Assembly (NCBI GenBank): GCA_964557375.1
Contig: CAZKZZ010000004.1
Coordinates: 5,288 to 69,287 of the forward strand
DNA: 64,000 nt
From: CAZKZZ01 sp964557375
GTDB taxonomy: Bacteria; Spirochaetota; Spirochaetia; SPDA01; CAZJBZ01
Reading direction: 5' to 3'
Below, piece by piece: positions 52,337 through 59,995 of this stretch (its first letter is position 1; the number at the start of each line of letters is the position of its first letter). The notes beneath the pieces are model-generated. The model ran no database searches. It was not told where the DNA came from and saw only the letters and a list, made by a program, of their open reading frames with translations. Both the position numbers and the translations under genes were made by a program.

Positions 52337-53294
52337 GCTTCAGATCGTCGCAGCTCTTCTTCTCGACGCGGTCATCGGTGACCCCCAATGGTTTCCCCAC
52401 CCGGTGCGGATAATCGGATCGTTTGCCTCACTGAACGAGCGGGTCTGGCGGCGGGTAGCAGGTGATACGAAAACTGCCGGATGCATCACCTGGCTGATAA
52501 CGGCAGCTGTTACCGGTGTTGCCGCATGGGCACTGCTTCTTATCTGCGGAATCATCCATCCCATACTCCATTCTATCTGTTCCATCGTCATTCTCTATTT
52601 TACGATTGCGGTAAAAGACTTGATCTACCACGGAAAAGAGGTGCGGAAAGCTCTCCTCTTAGGCGATATCGAACAAGCACGGAAGCGGGTGGGGTTCCTC
52701 GTAAGCAGAGAAACCGAGCATTTAGGGGAGGCGGAGATAGCACGATCCACAGTGGAAAGTCTTGCCGAGAACAGCTCGGACGGTATCGTCGCTCCTGTTT
52801 TTTTTGCGCTGCTCGGAGGTCCGGTTTTGGCACTTCTCTATAAAACAGTCAGTACGCTCGACTCCATGTTCGGATATAAAAACCGGCGGTACAGAAGCTT
52901 CGGCTGGTTTTCAGCGAAAGCGGATGATGTGTTTAACTACATACCTGCCCGGATTACAGCTTTGTTTGCTGCTTTTACCGCTCCTGTTTTCGGCCGGAGG
53001 ACCGGTGATGCTTTTTCAGTCGTCGCTAGAGACGGGAGAAAAAACCCGAGCCCTAACGCGGGTATGAGTGAGGCCGCATTCGCGGGAGTGCTCGGGGTCC
53101 AGCTCGGGGGAAGAAGCCGATACTTCGGGAAAATCGTAGAGAAACCGGTAATCGGTGAGCCGGTGAACCCGCTTACAGCCTCCACAATAGGAGAGGCGAT
53201 ACGGCTTATCATGTTTCTCACTGGACTTTTTGTTATAGCGGGTATCGCGGTGAGAATGCTGCTCTTTTTCTTCCTATTCCTGATAATCTTTTAG
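52323..53294 (+). CDS. cbiB: Adenosylcobinamide-phosphate synthase CbiB
   Basis: CbiB attaches the aminopropanol phosphate to adenosylcobyric acid. The 323-residue membrane protein has the family motifs LLLDAVIGDPQWFPHPVRIIGSF, RETEHLGEAEIARSTVESLAENSSDGIVAPVFFALLGGP, TLDSMFGYKNRRYRSFGWFSAKADDVFNYIPARITAL and NPSPNAGMSEAAFAGVLGVQLGG. It closes the cobamide operon. Its last 21 bases overlap the convergent permease gene. Confidence 0.94.
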   Translation: MLPLELQIVAALLLDAVIGDPQWFPHPVRIIGSFASLNERVWRRVAGDTKTAGCITWLITAAVTGVAAWALLLICGIIHPILHSICSIVILYFTIAVKDLIYHGKEVRKALLLGDIEQARKRVGFLVSRETEHLGEAEIARSTVESLAENSSDGIVAPVFFALLGGPVLALLYKTVSTLDSMFGYKNRRYRSFGWFSAKADDVFNYIPARITALFAAFTAPVFGRRTGDAFSVVARDGRKNPSPNAGMSEAAFAGVLGVQLGGRSRYFGKIVEKPVIGEPVNPLTASTIGEAIRLIMFLTGLFVIAGIAVRMLLFFFLFLIIF

Positions 53295-55280
53295 CGGTGT
53301 CGTGCTCAAAGGATTTTTGAACCGCAGAAAGAGAAAACCGATCAATACCATATTGATCGTAGAGGCTGCTGCAAAGAGGTTCCATTTCGGCTCTCCGGAG
53401 GCAATGCTCCCCACGAGAGAGAACAGCTTGATGCTGATGGTGTATTTGGCATCATCATTTAAAAACAGAAGCGGGGCCATAAACCCGTTCCATCCTCCTA
53501 AGAAAGCGACAATAACCGCTGTCGTAATTACCGGAAACGAAACAGGAAAGAGGATCTTGAAAGTGTATTGAAGCGGGCCGGCCCCTTCGAGTGAGGCGTA
53601 ATCCCGAAACGAGGACGGAATAGAGTCGAGATACGCTTTCATCGTAAACAGAGAAAAGGGTATCGCATGGAATATATATATCATCACAAGCGGCACGAAA
53701 GAGTTGATCAATCCGATTTTAAGGAAGAGAGAATAGAGCGGTATGAGCGTGTGCATCCCCCCGGCTATTCCTAACAGCTGGACCGCGAAGAGTACGCTCT
53801 TTCCGGTGCTCGGTTTATCGAGGGAGAGCACCGCGGCCGCGGGAAATGAAACTAGGGGGATGAGAATCCCGGTGAATCCGGCAACGATAAACGTGTTGAG
53901 AAAATAGGTAAAGATCCGCTCGTCCTTCACGATGGCGATGAAACTGGAGACGGAGAAATAGGGAGGGATAAGGGAGTCTACATAGGTCGTGCTGACTCCG
54001 GAGAGGCTCATCCACACCAGCATAAAGAGAACCAGAAAGGAAGAAAGGACCATTGCTATAACCAGAAGGTCCGTCACTATGTTCCACAGCGGGACCTTGG
54101 TCCGGTAGGTCTTGAACCGAGGGGCTCTGGAAAAAACCTTTGCACCACGCTGCATCGTTTTTTCCCGGAGGAAAAAAAGTGCAATCAATGCGGTTATCAC
54201 CCCGGGATGAAGGGCCGCTAAGAAGCTTTTGGTAAAGAGCAGCACTGCAAAATGGATGATCTCAGCGGCAAGTACCGCCGGATACAATTTTTTATACCGG
54301 AGGGTGACGAGATAGCAGCCCGCCCACACCAGCCCCCAGGGCATGAAAAAAAGCGGCTGAGTGAGGGCGGCAAACAGGATGATCCTCGTGTCGGTTGTCT
54401 TCTCCTTACGCCGTACTAACAGCCAGAAAACCATAATGATCGCCACAATTGCAGTCATTACCATAGCGTAGCTCGACGTAAGCCCCAGGTCATCGGTCTC
54501 CGAAAACAGCTCATAAATGAGTACTCCAAGAGTGGTGGTCGCTCCGATGATATGGTGCTCCGTGATGCCCGAGACGAGAGGCGGACCTCCCGAGGTCATC
54601 AAGAACACAACCGTAAACTCTTTGAGTGCCTTTATGAAGTTGAGCAACCCCATCACCAATAGAGAATGCCACATCCCCGGAAGGTAGATGCTGAAAGCGA
54701 GATCGACCGGTTTTGCCCCTTCGATATGGGCCGCATCGGTTACCGATTTCGGGGTCTTCCGAAGGGCCCCGTACAGTACGAATGTTGTAAGCGGGACCAT
54801 CATCCAGAGGCTTACCACCAGTACGGAGATAAAGCTCGCAACCGGCTGCATCATGAGATTGATGGAAATACCGAAAAACCGGGTCAAGAGCGAAGTCCCT
54901 CCATTTCCGTGAATAATGGCCCGCCACAGCGGTACGGCGATGTAGACCGGGATACCCCAGGGGATGAGTAGAACAGCGTAGAACACCGAGGAGAGCCGTT
55001 TGAACCTCGTGGCCATGGCCACTGCAAAGATGAATCCTAAAAAGATGCTTAAAAAACTGTTTAAGACTGCCCAGAGGATTGTTATTGAGAGGCTGTACGA
55101 AAACCCCTTATCGGAGAAGAGAAACAGGTAGTTGTCTACCCCTGCGAACTCTTTCGCACCGTACGCGTCGTGGAAAAAAGAGGTAACAAAGGCGTCTGCG
55201 AAAGGGGCAATTCCAATAAATAGGGATATAAAAATAAGCGGCAGGAGCCCTAAGAGGGTCCTGCCGGTTGATTGCCGCAT
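53274..55280 (-). CDS. ABC permease fusion: MalF-like and MalG-like halves in one chain
   Basis: The 668-residue protein contains two sugar-type ABC permeases joined head to tail. The first half carries the EAA loop DAAHIEGAKPVDLAFSIYLPG (about residues 190-210), and the second carries DYASLEGAGPLQYTFKILFP (about 560-580). Extra helices lie between them (about 300-370). Such permeases are normally two separate proteins. Both EAA loops look functional, so one chain could form the whole membrane part. No ATPase gene is nearby; an MsmK-like shared ATPase elsewhere is inferred. It is last in the operon behind the haem lipoprotein. Confidence 0.88.
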   Translation of the reverse strand: MRQSTGRTLLGLLPLIFISLFIGIAPFADAFVTSFFHDAYGAKEFAGVDNYLFLFSDKGFSYSLSITILWAVLNSFLSIFLGFIFAVAMATRFKRLSSVFYAVLLIPWGIPVYIAVPLWRAIIHGNGGTSLLTRFFGISINLMMQPVASFISVLVVSLWMMVPLTTFVLYGALRKTPKSVTDAAHIEGAKPVDLAFSIYLPGMWHSLLVMGLLNFIKALKEFTVVFLMTSGGPPLVSGITEHHIIGATTTLGVLIYELFSETDDLGLTSSYAMVMTAIVAIIMVFWLLVRRKEKTTDTRIILFAALTQPLFFMPWGLVWAGCYLVTLRYKKLYPAVLAAEIIHFAVLLFTKSFLAALHPGVITALIALFFLREKTMQRGAKVFSRAPRFKTYRTKVPLWNIVTDLLVIAMVLSSFLVLFMLVWMSLSGVSTTYVDSLIPPYFSVSSFIAIVKDERIFTYFLNTFIVAGFTGILIPLVSFPAAAVLSLDKPSTGKSVLFAVQLLGIAGGMHTLIPLYSLFLKIGLINSFVPLVMIYIFHAIPFSLFTMKAYLDSIPSSFRDYASLEGAGPLQYTFKILFPVSFPVITTAVIVAFLGGWNGFMAPLLFLNDDAKYTISIKLFSLVGSIASGEPKWNLFAAASTINMVLIGFLFLRFKNPLSTTPLKDYQE

Positions 55281-55284
55281 AGAA

Positions 55285-56715
55285 CTAGTCGAACTGCAGC
55301 GAAATTTCTTCTATTGATCTGACCGGTTTGATCCCCTCAGGGACCCGTTTGGCCTCCTTGTCCCAGACGATGATAATAGGCTGTTCCCGTTCCGGGAGCT
55401 CTTCCCCTTCTTTGTACATAGCCAGTATCACATCCTGGTTCATATCCAATTCGGCCGCATCGAGGGTAATGCTGAATCCGTCGGCAGCAGTTATGGTTAC
55501 ATCGTAGCCTGCATTCATTGCTTCCCTGCTGTAGGAGAGAATCGATTTGTCCTGCTTGTGGGGAGCGTAGTCGGGATCATCACTGTAGGCGAGTATTAAC
55601 CACACGGGAAAACCTGTATAGGAAAAATCCTCGTCGTCTTTTCTGTCGTGATAGGTCACACTCTTGCGGTGGCAGTTGACACAACTCTGCACCGTCTGCC
55701 GGTCTAAGGAGAAATCCATCTTTCCTTTCATCTCGAGGGTAAAGTCTGTGAAACCTTTTTCATCCACTTTGATCTTTTCGATCATTTTAACACTGAGGTG
55801 CCCTTCGATATTGGGATTATCCGGACCTACTTTGACCGTCCTTATATAGCCCGGATCAAAGGGAAGGTATGACCCGTCGCTCTTGAACGCTAAAATCCAC
55901 TCGCCGTTTGTGGTGTCCATGATCTCCTTACCGCTGTAGCTCATCTCGTACCCGTCGGATGCAACGAACGTGACGGTAGTATCAGGTTTCAGGTCAAAGT
56001 ATGATTCGAGAAGCTCGGCCAATTGTACTCCCCCGTAGGTGTGTGTATAGGTGGTGCCTGCCGAAGTGGTGAAACTCCCTTTCGCTTCGATATAATAAGG
56101 GGATTCTTCCAGTTCCTCAATTGTGAATGTATGTTCACTGCCGCCGATGTCGAGAGTAAGTGTGAAACCGGAACCTTCTTTTTCTCCGGGACCGTCCCGG
56201 CCTAACCCGAGTTCCACGAGGATAAGTTCTTTTACCCAGAGGTTCCCGGGTACATCTCCGACAATCTGGGGCGGAATCTCAGTTCCATCCTTGCTGTTTA
56301 CCAGATAGAGATCATCAGCGGACAAATCAGCCGTGTTAAAGGTAACACTGTATCCGTCGGAAGCGGTAAGAGTGATATCATAACCGGATTCCCACAAACC
56401 GGCATCAAAACCGCTCGGGGAGCCGCCGTCGGCTAACGCTGCGACCTGTTTGAAGGGAATGCCTTCATAGAGAGAGGTTTCCCCCTTTTTCTCGAGTGAG
56501 ATTTCAACCCCGATTTCGCTGTTGTTTCTCATCGCCATGTAGTCTGCACCGGTGAGTTTTGCTTTTTCCTCTCCCGATACGGCAATGGACCAGTCGGGTG
56601 CCTCTACCGTGACGGTTTTAGCTTTCTTTTCTACATCCGGCCCTCCGCTGCACGCGGTAAAGAGCAGCCCCGCGGCAAGTACGAGGGAGATAGTGATGTA
56701 AATCCTGGTTTTCAT
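55285..56715 (-). CDS. Lipoprotein with three beta modules and a CxxCH haem-binding motif
   Basis: The 476-residue product has a lipobox with Cys22 (LLFTACSGG). Three related modules share a core of the form DxTxxAxDGYxxxxxxxxL: YDITLTASDGYSVTFNTADL (about 110-130), TTVTFVASDGYEMSYSGKEI (about 245-265) and YDVTITAADGFSITLDAAEL (about 405-425). They recall sulphite-oxidase-like (molybdopterin-binding) folds without cofactor residues. SCVNCH at about residues 344-349, in the third module, is a c-type haem site. The gene lies between a solute-binding protein and the fused permease. Its job is unknown; haem-assisted or redox-linked uptake is conceivable. Confidence 0.72.
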   Translation of the reverse strand: MKTRIYITISLVLAAGLLFTACSGGPDVEKKAKTVTVEAPDWSIAVSGEEKAKLTGADYMAMRNNSEIGVEISLEKKGETSLYEGIPFKQVAALADGGSPSGFDAGLWESGYDITLTASDGYSVTFNTADLSADDLYLVNSKDGTEIPPQIVGDVPGNLWVKELILVELGLGRDGPGEKEGSGFTLTLDIGGSEHTFTIEELEESPYYIEAKGSFTTSAGTTYTHTYGGVQLAELLESYFDLKPDTTVTFVASDGYEMSYSGKEIMDTTNGEWILAFKSDGSYLPFDPGYIRTVKVGPDNPNIEGHLSVKMIEKIKVDEKGFTDFTLEMKGKMDFSLDRQTVQSCVNCHRKSVTYHDRKDDEDFSYTGFPVWLILAYSDDPDYAPHKQDKSILSYSREAMNAGYDVTITAADGFSITLDAAELDMNQDVILAMYKEGEELPEREQPIIIVWDKEAKRVPEGIKPVRSIEEISLQFD

Positions 56716-56733
56716 GTTTTCCTCCTCAGTTGT

Positions 56734-58242
56734 TTATTGAATACTTTTATAATTTAATTTTTCGTCAATGATGGCCTGACCCTGTTTCAAGGTTTGTTCA
56801 ACGGTCATCTGTCCGGAAAAAATAAAGCGAAGCAGTTTCCACATCGTATTCTTGTAGATTTTATAGGCGGGATCGGGCGGTATCACCGTACCGATTTCCT
56901 CGCTCCGTTTTAAGGTGCTGAAATAAGGGTTTGTTTCTTCCGCAAGCGCGAACGCGGCTCTGTTGGAGGGCAGTTTTGCCACTCGTGCGGGGAACCGCTG
57001 CTGTACTCCGATTCCGCCCATATATTGAAGAAACCGTTTTGCTAAAATGGGCCGTTTCGTTTTCCTCGTTACTGCAAAAGCTTTGAAGTCCAATAACGGT
57101 GAGACCGGAAGACCGGTTTCACTATTTACGGGGTAGGGAAACGGAGTAAAATCGAGACCCAATTCTTCGAAGTATGGAATACTGTAGGACCCGGTAAGAA
57201 TCATCCCGATATCTCCGGAGATGAAAAGGGAAGTCATTCCGTCCCTCTCTTTGATATCGAGATATCCCCGGTCACGGAGGCTCAAAATGTAGCGTATCGC
57301 CTTTTTTGTCGGTGTATCATCGACGGAGATACTCCCGTCATCGTTAATAATATTTTCTTTTCCGAAGGCCATCTGAAAGGGGATGAGCCAGTATGCCGAG
57401 TAGGCGTTCCAGGTGATGGGTGAAATGCCTCTCTGCTCGAGGTCCCGGCAAATCTGTTCCAGCTCCTCGAGCGTCCATTGCAGGGGCGGGGCAGCATCGA
57501 CGAGGGCATTGTTTATCATCACAACCTGGGTGTCGAAATAGAAGGGGAGGGCCCACTCCCTATCCGAGAGCAGAAAAGCTTCTACCCCTTTGGGGAGCAG
57601 ATGGTCTTTGGGGATATAATCGATCGGTTGAAGGGTGTCTCCGGCAGTTAGCCGGGGGAGATAGTCCGACTGGACCATGACGACATCGGGCAGTTTCCCG
57701 CCCCCTCTGGAAATAGAGATCAGTTTTGAATCGATATTGGGAACTTCCGTTACGTTTACTGTTATGCCGTGCAGGTTTTCGTATCGATTGATTTCCTCTT
57801 TGAGCTCACGGATTCCCTCCCAGCACACCCACACCTCGAGCCTGTCTGAGACTACCTCTTCACCGTATATACGGAGGGCCTCAACCTCTGTAACTGTTTT
57901 GTTCGGGAGGAGGCAGTTCCAGGTGCCCGTTTTCCCGCGATGAAGAAACGTGTGCGGAAGCTCGTCCGCGAGCCACGGATTCAAGACGGTCTCTTTTTCC
58001 CCATTGTGGATGATATCCAGCCGGTACGCGTCGATGAGGGGAGGAAAGAGCTCATCGAGACTGATACCCTCTCCGTTACTCTGCTGTGACGAAATGTTGT
58101 CGATCGGGGGCAGGGTGTAGAGATAGGAAGAGAGCTCATTACCGCTGTACCGTTTCCAGACCGAATCGTTTACATAAATGTCGAGAGAATACAGCGCTTG
58201 GGTAAGTACTAGTAAGATGCCTAAAAAGCCCGCTATTCGCAT
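56734..58242 (-). CDS. Extracellular solute-binding protein with extra N-terminal module
   Basis: The 502-residue exported protein has a signal peptide (MRIAGFLGILLVLTQALYS). From about residue 145 it is a family 1 (MalE-like) binding protein: LEVWVCWEGIRELKEEINRYENLHGITVNVTEV, PDVVMVQSDYLPRL, WALPFYFDTQVVMINN. Residues 20-140 form an extra domain, GISLDELFPPLIDAYRLDIIHNGEKETVLNPWLADELPHTF, which resembles the module of the next gene. The ATG at 58242 is favoured by AAAGGAGG. It is first in the operon and sits behind a structured leader. Confidence 0.83.
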   Translation of the reverse strand: MRIAGFLGILLVLTQALYSLDIYVNDSVWKRYSGNELSSYLYTLPPIDNISSQQSNGEGISLDELFPPLIDAYRLDIIHNGEKETVLNPWLADELPHTFLHRGKTGTWNCLLPNKTVTEVEALRIYGEEVVSDRLEVWVCWEGIRELKEEINRYENLHGITVNVTEVPNIDSKLISISRGGGKLPDVVMVQSDYLPRLTAGDTLQPIDYIPKDHLLPKGVEAFLLSDREWALPFYFDTQVVMINNALVDAAPPLQWTLEELEQICRDLEQRGISPITWNAYSAYWLIPFQMAFGKENIINDDGSISVDDTPTKKAIRYILSLRDRGYLDIKERDGMTSLFISGDIGMILTGSYSIPYFEELGLDFTPFPYPVNSETGLPVSPLLDFKAFAVTRKTKRPILAKRFLQYMGGIGVQQRFPARVAKLPSNRAAFALAEETNPYFSTLKRSEEIGTVIPPDPAYKIYKNTMWKLLRFIFSGQMTVEQTLKQGQAIIDEKLNYKSIQ

Positions 58243-58268
58243 GGTCCGCCTCCTTTCCAAACACGGGA

Positions 58269-58292
58269 GGTAATGCAATTTCTCGCATTACC
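58269..58292. repeat. Proximal hairpin of the leader
   Basis: GGTAATGC and GCATTACC form an eight-base stem with an eight-base loop, 27 bases before the binding-protein ATG and just upstream of its AAAGGAGG. Stem and loop share AGGTAA and AATTTC with the distal hairpin at 58383-58424. Confidence 0.6.
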
Positions 58293-58382
58293 CTAACGGT
58301 TCCCGTCCCGTAAACATCGCGGCCTCTGTGAGGTGTTGACATCAACCGTCCCTGTTCGTAGGGAAGAGAACTCGGAGGTATT

Positions 58383-58424
58383 TGAGGTAACTGCGAAATT
58401 GCAACTAATTTCACTATTACCTCA
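58383..58424. repeat. Nested dyad between the divergent promoters and the leader
   Basis: TGAGGTAA pairs with TTACCTCA, and inside it GAAATT pairs with AATTTC around a six-base loop. The position, next to the -35 box of the plus-strand promoter, suits either an operator or an RNA hairpin of the minus-strand leader. Confidence 0.6.
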
Positions 58425-58453
58425 TTGAATTATCTGTCTGTTCACTGTATGAT
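58425..58453 (+). promoter_or_regulatory. Promoter of the aldehyde dehydrogenase operon
   Basis: TTGAAT at 58425-58430 and TATGAT at 58448-58453 are 17 bases apart. RNA would start near 58460, 40 bases before the ATG at 58501. Confidence 0.65.
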
Positions 58454-58473
58454 AGCGGATACAGTTATGTCAA
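58444..58473 (-). promoter_or_regulatory. Promoter of the binding-protein operon
   Basis: On the minus strand a perfect TTGACA (58473-58468) is followed after 18 bases by TACAGT (58449-58444). It physically overlaps the -10 box of the plus-strand promoter, so the two divergent units should compete for polymerase. Confidence 0.55.
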
Positions 58474-58500
58474 GAAACATTTTGAAATGGAGGTTTTTTT

Positions 58501-59898
58501 ATGGCAGATGCTGCGGAAGCTGCAAAATACATCGGGGGGCTGATCGAGCGTGCTAAAAAAGCGCATAAAGAGATCGAGTTCATGTCTCAGGAGCAAGTCG
58601 ATGAGATGACTGTACGAATCGCGTGGTCCGGGGTACAGCCGGATTTTGCGCGCAAACTTGCCAATTTCGCCGCCGAAGAGTCGGGAATGGGCAATGAACC
58701 GAGTAAGTACGGAAAGATCATGACCAAGGTAAAAGGTACATTACGGGACATGAAAGGGAAAAAATCGGTAGGGATAGTAGAAGACGATAAATTAAACGGT
58801 ATCGTCAAATATGCCAAACCGATGGGTGTAATCGGAGCGCTTATACCGGTTACCAATCCCGAAGCGACCCCGTTTGTAAAGGCCATCAGTGCCATCAAGA
58901 CGCGGAACGTCATTATCATGGCGCCCCATCCCCGAACAAAGGGGACCAACAAGATGGCGGTAGACCGGATGCGTTCGGTGCTGAAAAAGCACGGCTGGCC
59001 CGAAGATGTCATCATCAATGTCGATGAGCTCTCCGTAGAGGCGAGTAAAGAGTTGATGAAGCAGTGCGACATCGTGCTCGCTACCGGCGGAGGCGGGATG
59101 GTAAAAGCCGCCTATTCGAGCGGGACGCCCAGTCAGGGTGTCGGTGCGGGGAATGCGGTCTGTATCGTCGATGAAACCGCGGATTTGAAAGATGCAGCAG
59201 ATAAAATAATGCGGTCCAAGATCTTCGACTATGCTACCAGCTGTTCGACCGAAAACTCGGTCATCATTCAGGAAGATGTGTATGAGCAGGCGGTAAAGGA
59301 GCTGGAAGCAGTCGGCGGCTATCTGGTCAATGCAGAAGAGAAGAAAAAACTGCAGGCTACCATGTGGGACGAGAAGGGTACCTTGAACAGAGAAATCGTC
59401 GCCCGTCCCGCAACCAGGATCGCTGAACTGGCAGGGATCGATCTCCCCGAAGGGAAGACTTTTTTCATGATTCCGGAAACCGGAATCGGGCCCGATTATC
59501 CCTTCTCGGCGGAAAAACTCTCGGTTACCACCGCCCTCTACAAATGGAAAGAATTCAAAGACGCGGTAGATATGGTAAACACCATTACCTCTTTCTCCGG
59601 CCCCGGCCATTCATGCGGTATCCACACCTTCAATGAGGCGAGGATCCGTGAATTGGGACTGAAAGCGCGGGTTTCGAGGATCATGATCCGTCAACCCCAG
59701 TGTCTTGCCAACAGCGGTGCGTGGACAAACGGTATGCCTATGTCCATGACCTTAGGGTGCGGTTCCTGGGGCGGTAATACTGTCTCGGAGAATGTTACCT
59801 GGAAACATCTGCTAAACTATACCTGGGTCTCTTACCAGATCCCGAGCACCCAGCCTACGGATGAAGAACTGTTCGGTACGGTAATGCTGGAAGAATAA
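58501..59898 (+). CDS. CoA-acylating aldehyde dehydrogenase
   Basis: The 465-residue product is a CoA-dependent aldehyde dehydrogenase of the AdhE-N/SucD/sulphoacetaldehyde-dehydrogenase type. It has PMGVIGALIPVTNPEATPFVKAISAIKTRNVIIMAPHP, the nucleotide-binding LATGGGGMVKAAYSSGTPSQGVGAGN and the catalytic Cys in DYATSCSTENSVI. The C-terminal NGMPMSMTLGCGSWGGNTVSENVTWKHLLN is also typical. It should interconvert an aldehyde and its acyl-CoA with NAD(P). Succinate semialdehyde, acetaldehyde and sulphoacetaldehyde are all possible substrates. A GGAGG site and a good promoter precede it. The carboxyltransferase gene follows. Confidence 0.88.
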   Translation: MADAAEAAKYIGGLIERAKKAHKEIEFMSQEQVDEMTVRIAWSGVQPDFARKLANFAAEESGMGNEPSKYGKIMTKVKGTLRDMKGKKSVGIVEDDKLNGIVKYAKPMGVIGALIPVTNPEATPFVKAISAIKTRNVIIMAPHPRTKGTNKMAVDRMRSVLKKHGWPEDVIINVDELSVEASKELMKQCDIVLATGGGGMVKAAYSSGTPSQGVGAGNAVCIVDETADLKDAADKIMRSKIFDYATSCSTENSVIIQEDVYEQAVKELEAVGGYLVNAEEKKKLQATMWDEKGTLNREIVARPATRIAELAGIDLPEGKTFFMIPETGIGPDYPFSAEKLSVTTALYKWKEFKDAVDMVNTITSFSGPGHSCGIHTFNEARIRELGLKARVSRIMIRQPQCLANSGAWTNGMPMSMTLGCGSWGGNTVSENVTWKHLLNYTWVSYQIPSTQPTDEELFGTVMLEE

Positions 59899-59910
59899 CG
59901 ATCGATTTGA

Positions 59911-59937
59911 GCTTCCCGGCTGTTTCTGCCGGGAAGC
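59911..59937 (+). terminator. Hairpin after the aldehyde dehydrogenase gene
   Basis: GCTTCCCGGC and GCCGGGAAGC form a perfect ten-base stem with a seven-base loop 12 bases after the stop. The T tract is absent (TTCGGTTCCC), so it may only weaken transcription or shield the 3' end. Confidence 0.5.
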
Positions 59938-59995
59938 TTCGGTTCCCTGTGTGGCAACGCAAGATTATTTTCTGTACCAAGAGAAGGGGGTTGAA

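Larger units (their letters stand above)
58243..58437 (-). promoter_or_regulatory. Structured leader RNA candidate of the binding-protein operon
   Basis: From the predicted start near 58437 the minus-strand leader can fold into several hairpins. These are a nested stem at 58383-58424, CCCT/AGGG, TTGA/TCAA and CCTC/GAGG loops enclosed by ACGGTT/AACCGT, and an eight-base stem at 58269-58292. No gene fits in it. It matched no riboswitch class I could recall; attenuation or ligand sensing is inferred from structure only. Confidence 0.5.

Noticed and set aside
58261..58440. Known riboswitch (cobalamin, molybdenum cofactor, c-di-GMP, TPP)
   Set aside because: The folded leader lacks the conserved core sequences of these classes as far as I can recall them, so it is listed only as a structured leader.
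59951..59995. Earlier GTG start for the carboxyltransferase
   Set aside because: It lies right beside the 3' hairpin of the upstream gene without a ribosome-binding site, while the GTG at 59996 has AGAAGGGGG in place.
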